A stretch of 16,291 nucleotides of DNA from Abditibacteriota bacterium. GTDB taxonomy: Bacteria > Armatimonadota > UBA5829. The stretch is from positions 1 through 16,291 of the forward strand of contig JAGDAG010000111.1 of NCBI GenBank assembly GCA_017959625.1, written 5' to 3'. The notes beneath the pieces are model-generated. The model worked only from the letters and a program-made list of their open reading frames with translations, did not search any database and was not told where the DNA came from. Positions 1 to 5,521 of this stretch are shown here, piece after piece; positions within the stretch are counted from its first letter, which is position 1; every line of letters begins with the position of its first letter. The position numbers and the translations under genes are program-made.

Positions 1-131
1 TACTTGGCCCAGCCCTTTGTGGAAAGGACGGCTGTCATAGCAGCGGTAAGGGTGGTCTTACCATGGTCAACGTGGCCGATGGTACCGATGTTGATATGGG
101 GTTTTGTTCTTTCAAATCTTTCTTTAGCCAT
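1..131 (-). CDS. tuf: Elongation factor Tu, N-terminal fragment (cut by window edge)
   Basis: Translation elongation factor EF-Tu is the GTPase that delivers aminoacyl-tRNA to the ribosomal A site in the cytoplasm. Only the first 43 codons are visible. They begin MAKERFERTKPHINIGTIG and contain the P-loop GHVDHGKT at residues 19-26, followed by TLTAAMT, which is diagnostic of EF-Tu. The ATG at 131-129 is preceded by a strong ribosome binding site, GGAGG, five bases upstream. The gene follows fusA, as in the usual rpsL-rpsG-fusA-tuf str operon, but after a 158-nt spacer that is long for this operon and carries two dyads, so its expression may be partly uncoupled from fusA. The rest of the gene lies outside the window. 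Confidence 0.97.
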   Translation of the reverse strand, partial: MAKERFERTKPHINIGTIGHVDHGKTTLTAAMTAVLSTKGWAK

Positions 132-289
132 TTTATCCTCCGTGAAATACTGGCAAAATTCGGCTGCGGCATTCTCTGCGTGAGACCAGAGGCTGCCTTT
201 GGATTTGGTCCGGGTCTCAGCCTGACCCTTCTACAAAGATACAGCGGGAACACTTTTACTCACATTCCTTGTATCTGTATGTATACGTG
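132..289 (-). promoter_or_regulatory. Structured fusA-tuf intergenic leader
   Basis: This 158-nt spacer between fusA and tuf contains two perfect 7-nt inverted repeats. The first pairs AGATACA (237-243) with TGTATCT (270-276) across 26 nt. The second pairs TGAGACC (181-187) with GGTCTCA (213-219) across 25 nt. Neither is followed by a T-tract on the minus strand, so they do not look like terminators. I saw no tRNA and no convincing promoter here. A folded tuf leader or an mRNA processing site is an inference. Confidence 0.4.
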
Positions 290-2371
290 TTATTTTCCGA
301 ACAATTCTTCGGATATGCTTTTCGGAACCGGGCTGTAATGGCTTGGTTCCATGGTAAAGGACGCCCTTCCCTGGCTCATGCTCCGGAGAGTGGTGGCGTA
401 ACCGAACATCTCCGCCAGCGGGACCTGCGCCCGCACCTGCTGAGCCTTTCCCTGGACGGCTTCCATAGAATTGATCTTTCCTCTTCTGGAATTCAGATCT
501 CCGATGATATCGCCCAGATAATCGTCGGGGGTCTCGACCTCCACAGACATAATGGGCTCCAGAACGATGGGAGCTGCCTTGCGCAGCGCTTCTCTCGTTG
601 CCATGGCGGCGGCGATCTTGAAAGCAGCCTCCGACGAATCCACCTCGTGATAGGAGCCGCCGGTCAGAGTGATCCTGACGTCCACGACGGGATATCCCGC
701 CACGGTGCCCTGTTCCAGAGCGCTTTTTGCTCCGGCTTCCACGGGTCCGATGAATTCCTTGGGGATATCGCCTCCCACTACCTTGTTCACAAACTCGAAG
801 CCGGCTCCCGCTTCCAGGGGCTCCGCATCGATGATGACGTGGCCGTACTGCCCTTTTCCGCCTGTCTGCTTGGCGTATTTATAATCCACATGAGAAGCCT
901 TGGTGACCGTCTCTCTGTAAGAGACCTGGGGCTTGCCGCTGTTGGCCTCCACGTTGAATTCCCTGAAAAGCCGGTCCATGATGACTTCCAGATGAAGCTC
1001 GCCCATACCTGCAATGATGGTCTGGCCGGATTCCTGATCGGTGAACGTTCGGAAAGAAGGATCCTCGGCGGCAAGCTTGCCCAGAGCGATACCCATCTTT
1101 TCCTGATCCGCCTTGGTTTTCGGTTCGATGGCGATAGATATGACCGGCTCGGGAAAATCTATATTTTCGAGAGTGACAAGATGCCCCTCCTCGCACAGGG
1201 TCTCTCCGGTGGTAGTATCCTCGAGCCCCACGGCAGCGGCGATCTCGCCGGCATATATCCGTTCTACTTCTTCCCTGTGGTTCGCATGCATCCGCACCAT
1301 GCGGTTGATGCGCTGTTTCTTTCTGCGGTTGGCATTATAAACGTTGACGCCCTTTTCAAGAATGCCGGAATAGACCCTGAAAAAAGTCAGCTTCCCCACG
1401 TAGGGGTCCGTCATTATCTTGAAGGCCAGAGCGGTGAACGGAGCGTCGTCCGACGGGGGAACGATCACTTCGTTTCCGGTTTTCACGTCCGTAGCCCGCA
1501 CTTCATCCACGTCCAGCGGCGAAGGCAGATAATCCACCACGCCGTCCAGCAAAGGCTGTACGCCCCTGTTTTTGAAGGCCGAACCGCAGAACACCGGAAC
1601 GAGTTCAAGGGAGATGGTACCCTTCCTGACGGCCTTTTTCAGTTCGTCGGGAGTGATCTCCTCCTCCATGATATACTTTTCCGCAAGAGCGTCGTCGCAT
1701 TCGGAAGCCCTTTCTATGAGCTCCTGTCTCATTTTTTCCGCAGTTTCGAGATATTCTTCCGGGATATCGGTGATCTCGAATTCTTTACCGTCGGTAGCGC
1801 CTTCTTCATATACCACCGCCTTCATTTCCACCAGGTCCACGACTCCGATAAAACTCTCTTCGGAACCCATAGGTATCTGCATGGCGACGGCATTGGCGCC
1901 CAGCCGTTCTCTTATTTTGCCGAGAACATTATAAAAGTCCGCCCCCGTCCGATCCATTTTGTTGATAAAGCTGATCTTGGGGACCCTGTATTTATTAGCC
2001 TGTCTCCAGACCGTTTCCGACTGGGGCTGAACGCCCCCGACGGCGCAGAAGATCGCCACGACTCCGTCAAGCACCCTGAGGCTTCTTTCAACTTCCGCGG
2101 TAAAATCCACGTGCCCCGGGGTATCTATCAGGTTGATGCAGCAGCCGTTCCAGAAAACGGTGGTGGAAGCCGAGGTGATGGTGATCCCTCTTTCCTGTTC
2201 CTGCTCCATCCAGTCCATCGTAGCACCGCCCTCATGAGTTTCCACGGTATTGCGGATACGGCCGCAATAAAAGAGTATCCGCTCGCTTGTGGTAGTCTTA
2301 CCTGCGTCGATATGAGCGGCTATTCCTATATTACGTGTTTTTTCAAGAGGGTATTTTCTGTCGTTACTCAA
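290..2371 (-). CDS. fusA: Elongation factor G
   Basis: EF-G is the GTPase that drives ribosomal translocation and, with RRF, ribosome recycling. The 693-residue product matches the usual length of about 690-700. Visible GTPase motifs are AHIDAGKT (residues 19-26), RGITIT, DTPGHVDF, NKMD and GSAF. The C-terminal half carries typical domain IV/V segments such as GKGQYGHVII and YLGDIIGDLNSRRG. The start chosen is a TTG giving SNDRKYPLEKTRN, because AAGGAG lies seven bases upstream and known EF-G proteins begin close to this KYPLEKTRNIG segment. A longer reading from 2410 would add 13 residues with no family match and would place the ribosome binding site inside the gene. It lies 57 nt after rpsG in the str operon. 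Confidence 0.98.
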   Translation of the reverse strand: MSNDRKYPLEKTRNIGIAAHIDAGKTTTSERILFYCGRIRNTVETHEGGATMDWMEQEQERGITITSASTTVFWNGCCINLIDTPGHVDFTAEVERSLRVLDGVVAIFCAVGGVQPQSETVWRQANKYRVPKISFINKMDRTGADFYNVLGKIRERLGANAVAMQIPMGSEESFIGVVDLVEMKAVVYEEGATDGKEFEITDIPEEYLETAEKMRQELIERASECDDALAEKYIMEEEITPDELKKAVRKGTISLELVPVFCGSAFKNRGVQPLLDGVVDYLPSPLDVDEVRATDVKTGNEVIVPPSDDAPFTALAFKIMTDPYVGKLTFFRVYSGILEKGVNVYNANRRKKQRINRMVRMHANHREEVERIYAGEIAAAVGLEDTTTGETLCEEGHLVTLENIDFPEPVISIAIEPKTKADQEKMGIALGKLAAEDPSFRTFTDQESGQTIIAGMGELHLEVIMDRLFREFNVEANSGKPQVSYRETVTKASHVDYKYAKQTGGKGQYGHVIIDAEPLEAGAGFEFVNKVVGGDIPKEFIGPVEAGAKSALEQGTVAGYPVVDVRITLTGGSYHEVDSSEAAFKIAAAMATREALRKAAPIVLEPIMSVEVETPDDYLGDIIGDLNSRRGKINSMEAVQGKAQQVRAQVPLAEMFGYATTLRSMSQGRASFTMEPSHYSPVPKSISEELFGK

Positions 2372-2384
2372 AAAGTTTCTCCTT
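2369..2384 (-). promoter_or_regulatory. Shine-Dalgarno and TTG start of fusA
   Basis: AAGGAG at 2384-2379, a 7-nt spacer and the TTG codon at 2371-2369 fix the translation start of fusA. No ATG or GTG is better placed. A TTG start on a highly expressed translation factor is less common than ATG and may lower initiation. Confidence 0.8.
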
Positions 2385-2428
2385 GCAACAGCCCGGGCTG
2401 TCAGGATCAAATCAAATAAAGCGAAACC

Positions 2429-2902
2429 CTACCACTTGTAGTGGGCAAAGGCCTTGTTGGCTTCCGCCATCTTGTAGGTGTCTTCTCTCTTTTTCACGGA
2501 TGCTCCGGTATTGTTGGCAGCATCCATCAGTTCGCTTGCAAGCTTTTCCATCATGGTGCGGTATCCGCCCTTCTTTCTGGAATTGCCCACGATCCATCTG
2601 AGAGCAAGGGATATCTGTCTTTCGGGACGTACGTCGCCCGGCACCTGATAGGTGGCGCCGCCGACTCTGCGCGGCCGGACTTCAACGGCAGGTTTGACGT
2701 TATCCATTGCGGCATTGAATATCTCAAGCCCCGACTTGCCCGTTTTTTCTTCTACTATCTTCAGCGCGCCGTAAACTATTTTTTCGGCTACGCTCTTTTT
2801 TCCGTCGAGCATTACCCTGTTGATAAGGCGGGTAAGAAGCTGATCTCCGTAAACCGGATCAGGCATGATCGCTCTTTTCTTGGCTGGTCCTTTTCTTGGC
2901 AT
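2429..2902 (-). CDS. rpsG: 30S ribosomal protein S7
   Basis: S7 is a primary 16S rRNA-binding protein that nucleates assembly of the 30S head and lines the mRNA exit channel. The product is 157 residues, close to the usual 156. Family landmarks are the basic N-terminus MPRKGPAKKR, the LINRVMLDGKKSVAE helix, the VEVRPRRVGGATYQVP beta-hairpin region and the C-terminal NKAFAHYKW. The ATG at 2902 is preceded by AAGGAG at suitable spacing. It follows rpsL after 23 nt. In Escherichia coli S7 can act as a translational repressor of its own operon, but I see no clear equivalent of that binding site in the short rpsL-rpsG gap. Confidence 0.98.
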   Translation of the reverse strand: MPRKGPAKKRAIMPDPVYGDQLLTRLINRVMLDGKKSVAEKIVYGALKIVEEKTGKSGLEIFNAAMDNVKPAVEVRPRRVGGATYQVPGDVRPERQISLALRWIVGNSRKKGGYRTMMEKLASELMDAANNTGASVKKREDTYKMAEANKAFAHYKW

Positions 2903-2925
2903 TTTTGTATCTCCTTACCTCAAAA

Positions 2926-3297
2926 TTACTTAGGCTTCTTTGTCCCGTACTTGGAGCGGGAGTTCTTTCTGTCGCTTGTTCCGGCTGTGTCCAGAGTTCC
3001 CCGGACGATATGGTAACGCACACCGGGGAGATCCTTTACTCTTCCGCCTCTGATAAGGACAACGGAGTGTTCCTGCAGATTGTGGCCGATACCCGGTATA
3101 TAGGTCGTGACCTCGGTACCGTTGGTAAGCCTTACTCTTGCAACCTTTCTCAGAGCGGAGTTAGGCTTCTTGGGGGTCTCTGTTCTTACAACCAGACAAA
3201 CGCCGCGCTTCTGAGGGTTTCCCTTCAGCGCGGGAGCCTTTGTCTTTTTCTTGATAGGAGTTCTTCCTTTTCGAACTAACTGGCTTATGGTCGGCAT
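2926..3297 (-). CDS. rpsL: 30S ribosomal protein S12
   Basis: S12 sits in the decoding centre and controls translational accuracy. The 123-residue product has the invariant segments RGVC, TPKKPNSALRKVARVRLTNG and GHNLQEHSVVLIRGGRVKDLPGVRYH. Lys43 and Lys88, where substitutions cause streptomycin resistance, are both wild type, so no such resistance is predicted. Asp89, the residue methylthiolated by RimO in some bacteria, is present. Position 70 is Ile (IPGIGHNL), the form seen in Bacillus and plastids, whereas Escherichia coli has Glu here. AAGGAG lies just upstream of the ATG. It is the first gene of the str operon, about 180 nt downstream of a near-consensus promoter, with an intrinsic terminator in between. 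Confidence 0.99.
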   Translation of the reverse strand: MPTISQLVRKGRTPIKKKTKAPALKGNPQKRGVCLVVRTETPKKPNSALRKVARVRLTNGTEVTTYIPGIGHNLQEHSVVLIRGGRVKDLPGVRYHIVRGTLDTAGTSDRKNSRSKYGTKKPK

Positions 3298-3342
3298 AAG
3301 CTATCTCCTTGAAATAATAAATGTGTCAGATTATCTAAGCCA

Positions 3343-3372
3343 TAAAAAAAGCCTTCGTGGCACACGAAGGCT
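3343..3372 (-). terminator. Intrinsic terminator / attenuator in the rpsL leader
   Basis: On the minus strand AGCCTTCGTG pairs with CACGAAGGCT across a very short loop to give a near-perfect stem of 9-10 bp, directly followed by seven T residues. That is a textbook rho-independent terminator. It lies about 130 nt downstream of the predicted start of the str promoter and only about 45 nt before the rpsL ATG. It may end read-through from the exporter operon, attenuate rpsL transcription, or both. Confidence 0.85.
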
Positions 3373-3380
3373 GACCGCAC

Positions 3381-3408
3381 GCAATATCACAATAATGCAA
3401 TGTGTCAA
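3381..3408 (-). promoter_or_regulatory. Possible second str promoter
   Basis: TTGACA (3408-3403), a 16-nt spacer ending in TGA, and TATTGC (3386-3381) form a sigma-70-like promoter with a perfect -35, an extended -10 dinucleotide and a weak -10. Initiation here would fall at about the 5' arm of the terminator hairpin. It is weaker than the upstream promoter and remains a prediction. Confidence 0.35.
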
Positions 3409-3436
3409 ACACTTCTTCCCGCCGGGCAGGAATACT

Positions 3437-3465
3437 CTGTGGCTTTTCAAACAAAAAAAGCACAG
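3437..3465 (-). other. Leader hairpin upstream of the attenuator
   Basis: On the minus strand CTGTGCTTTT pairs with AAAAG-C-CACAG, giving about 10 bp with one bulged C and an 8-nt loop. It would be the first stem of the RNA made from the main str promoter. Its AAGCCA segment could also pair with TGGCTT just past the terminator T-tract, hinting at alternative folds. Confidence 0.4.
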
Positions 3466-3479
3466 CCAGACACTGACCA

Positions 3480-3506
3480 TTTACAATTATACCAAATGGT
3501 TGTAAA
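3480..3506. promoter_or_regulatory. Inverted repeat spanning the str -10 box (operator candidate)
   Basis: TTTACAA (3480-3486) and TTGTAAA (3500-3506) are a perfect 7-nt inverted repeat with a 13-nt centre that contains the -10 box of the main str promoter. A second, overlapping dyad of CCATTT and AAATGG on the minus strand shares the same region. Binding here would occlude RNA polymerase. The regulator is unknown. Confidence 0.4.
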
Positions 3507-3515
3507 GCGTGTCAA
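3486..3515 (-). promoter_or_regulatory. Main str operon promoter
   Basis: A perfect -35 TTGACA (3515-3510), an 18-nt spacer and a perfect -10 TATAAT (3491-3486) preceded by TGG form an extended -10 sigma-70 promoter. The predicted transcript starts near 3479 and leads into rpsL after about 180 nt. Position and strength fit a ribosomal protein operon. Confidence 0.85.
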
Positions 3516-3549
3516 GGACGGGAAGAAGTTTTTTTGTTATTTTTACGTT

Positions 3550-4761
3550 TCACTCATATCTGAGAGCGATGATGGGATCAAGCCTTGAAGCCTGTCTTGC
3601 GGGATACCACCCGAAGAATATGCCTACGAAGGCGGCAAAGCAAAAGCTCAGCAGGATAGACTGGAGCGATATGCCCGGGCCCCCGCCCTCGTTCATCTTT
3701 GTAACGAAAATAAAGGAAAAGGCCACTCCCAGCAGGACTCCCAGCAGCCCGCCGCTTACGGACAGGGTGATGGACTCTATGAGAAACTGATTTCTGATAT
3801 CGGCCTGTTTTGCCCCCAGAGCCTTGCGGATGCCTATCTCTCTGGTGCGCTCGGTAACGGAAACCAGCATGATGTTCATGATGCCTATGCCTCCTACCAC
3901 CAGGGATATGGAAGCGATACACAGGAGCAGTATGGCGAAGGTCTTGTTGGTCTCGTTCACCATTTCCAGGAAATCCGCCTGGTTCTGGATAGAGAAATCG
4001 TTTTCTTCGTCCGGCCTCAGCTTGTGGGCCTTCCGCATGACCTTGGTTGCGTCCTCTATGATGCCGTTGATGGCAGCCTGGTTCCTGGCCTGCATGGTGA
4101 TGGAACGGACTGTATCCATTCCAAAGAGCCGCTTCATAGCGGTGGTGATAGGCACCATCACTATATCATCGGGATCCATGAAACCGCCGCCGCCTTTTTC
4201 CTTCAGGAGCCCTATCACCGTGAACTTGCTGCCCTTGATGGTGAGTTCCTTGCCGATGGGATTGGCTCCGTTGAATATATTTTTGTTGGTGGTGGTGCCT
4301 ATGACGCACACTCTTGCAGAAGAGCTTACGTCCCTTTCGGATATGAATCTTCCGTGAGTCACGGTATAGGAGTTGATCTCACCGTAATCCGGATCCACTC
4401 CGTTTACGTTGACGTTGGCGTTGTTGTTCAGATATTTTATCTGAGCGGAGTTGCTCACCTCGCAGGTGATCTTGTCTATGCCGGGGCACTTGTGCTTAAG
4501 CCTTTCCGCGTCCTCCCGCTTCAGAGCCACCGAATTGGCGCCGCCGCCCCTCATGCCCATAACGCCTGCCCGGAGGGTGATCTTGTTGGAACCCATAGAC
4601 TGTATGCGGTTCAGGGTCGCCTGCTTGGAGCTGTTGGAAATGCTCATCATACTGATCACGGAACCAACGCCTATAATGACCCCGAGCATAGTGAGAAAGG
4701 ACCGGAGCTTGTTGTTCCTGATGCTTGCAAAAGCAGTCTTAAAGCTGTCGCCTAAATTCAT
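3550..4761 (-). CDS. MacB-like ABC transporter permease (FtsX family)
   Basis: Inner-membrane subunit of a MacAB-TolC-type exporter. The 403 residues show the family layout: an N-terminal transmembrane helix at about 22-41 (FLTMLGVIIGVGSVISMM), a periplasmic MacB_PCD domain of roughly 230 residues, then three transmembrane helices near 275-298, 328-354 and 368-385. The conserved GGIGIMNIMLVSVTERTREI segment (290-309) and the C-terminal GWYPARQASRLDPIIALRYE are hallmarks of MacB/FtsX permeases. The nucleotide-binding domain, fused in Escherichia coli MacB, is here the separate upstream gene, 16 nt away. A Shine-Dalgarno-like GGAAGAGG precedes the ATG. It is the last gene of the exporter operon. 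The substrate (macrolide, peptide, glycolipid or other) cannot be read from sequence. Confidence 0.93.
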   Translation of the reverse strand: MNLGDSFKTAFASIRNNKLRSFLTMLGVIIGVGSVISMMSISNSSKQATLNRIQSMGSNKITLRAGVMGMRGGGANSVALKREDAERLKHKCPGIDKITCEVSNSAQIKYLNNNANVNVNGVDPDYGEINSYTVTHGRFISERDVSSSARVCVIGTTTNKNIFNGANPIGKELTIKGSKFTVIGLLKEKGGGGFMDPDDIVMVPITTAMKRLFGMDTVRSITMQARNQAAINGIIEDATKVMRKAHKLRPDEENDFSIQNQADFLEMVNETNKTFAILLLCIASISLVVGGIGIMNIMLVSVTERTREIGIRKALGAKQADIRNQFLIESITLSVSGGLLGVLLGVAFSFIFVTKMNEGGGPGISLQSILLSFCFAAFVGIFFGWYPARQASRLDPIIALRYE

Positions 4762-4777
4762 TTTGTCAATCCTCTTC

Positions 4778-5494
4778 CTATTTCGGCATGGTCTTCAGCT
4801 TCTCTGTGGCGTCGATTTTTTCCGTCACCTTCTCGTCGCTGACCACTCTGCCGTCTTTAAAGCGGATGATGCGGTCGGTGTGCTTCGCCACATCGTCTTC
4901 GTGAGTGACTATCAGTATAGTCTTGCCCTCCTTGTGGAGCTCCTGGAAAAAGGCCAGGATCTCCTCGGTGGTGCGGGTATCCAGGTTGCCCGTAGGCTCG
5001 TCGGCAAAGAGCACCACGGGGGAATTGATTATGCTCCTGGCGATGGCCACACGCTGCTGCTGTCCGCCGGACATTTCCGTAGGCTTGTGATAAAGACGGT
5101 CCCCCAGCCCCACTCTTTTCAGGCTTTCTATGGCCCTTTCCTCGTCGGGGCGGCTGCCGCTCTTATACTGCATAGGCACCATCACCTGCTCCACCGCCGT
5201 CATCTTGGCTATAAGGTTGTAGCTCTGGAACACGAAGCCTATCTTGGCGCTCCTCACCTCCGCCAGCTCGTCGTCGGTCATGTTCTCCACGTTTATGCCG
5301 TCCAGCTCGTAAACGCCGGAGGTAGGCCGGTCCAGACATCCCAGAATATTCATCAGGGTGGATTTTCCGGAACCGGACGGCCCCAGGATGGCCACGAACT
5401 CTCCCGCGCCTATTTCTATATTGATATGCTTTAATACGTGGAGAGGCTCGCCGCCGGTATAATAGGTTTTTTGAATATCTTTGACCTTAATCAT
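4778..5494 (-). CDS. ABC transporter ATP-binding protein (MacB/LolD type)
   Basis: Cytoplasmic ATPase that powers the adjacent MacB-like permease. The 238 residues contain Walker A GPSGSGKST (38-46), Q-loop FVFQSYNLIA with Gln90, signature SGGQQQR (142-148), Walker B VVLFADEP with Asp165 and Glu166, D-loop GNLD, and switch His198 in VTHE. All catalytic elements are intact. The MNILGCLDRPTSG segment after Walker A is typical of the MacB/LolD/FtsE subgroup. The gene sits 27 nt after the adaptor gene and 16 nt before the permease, so one transcript is expected. About 15 extra residues rich in Lys and Glu follow the normal domain end. A LolD role is less likely, because the operon also encodes an adaptor and a TolC-like channel. 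Confidence 0.95.
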   Translation of the reverse strand: MIKVKDIQKTYYTGGEPLHVLKHINIEIGAGEFVAILGPSGSGKSTLMNILGCLDRPTSGVYELDGINVENMTDDELAEVRSAKIGFVFQSYNLIAKMTAVEQVMVPMQYKSGSRPDEERAIESLKRVGLGDRLYHKPTEMSGGQQQRVAIARSIINSPVVLFADEPTGNLDTRTTEEILAFFQELHKEGKTILIVTHEDDVAKHTDRIIRFKDGRVVSDEKVTEKIDATEKLKTMPK

Positions 5495-5521
5495 ATTAAT
5501 ATCCTTACGGGCTGCCGGCGT

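Larger units (their letters stand above)
3411..3529. repeat. 11-nt perfect inverted repeat bracketing the str promoter
   Basis: ACTTCTTCCCG at 3411-3421 and its exact reverse complement CGGGAAGAAGT at 3519-3529 enclose the main promoter and early leader. Read on the minus strand, each arm lies two to three bases upstream of a TTGACA element, in opposite orientations. Shared regulator sites or an RNA stem formed only in read-through transcripts are possible readings. Confidence 0.45.

Noticed and set aside
132..289. tRNA gene between fusA and tuf
   Set aside because: No T-loop GGTTCRA motif, no acceptor stem and no cloverleaf can be drawn. The dyads present are isolated.
269..2419. 716-codon plus-strand open frame opposite fusA
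   Set aside because: It uses exactly the same triplets as fusA read in reverse complement. It stays open because fusA lacks TTA, CTA and TCA codons. It has low-complexity His/Gly/Phe-rich sequence and no ribosome binding site.
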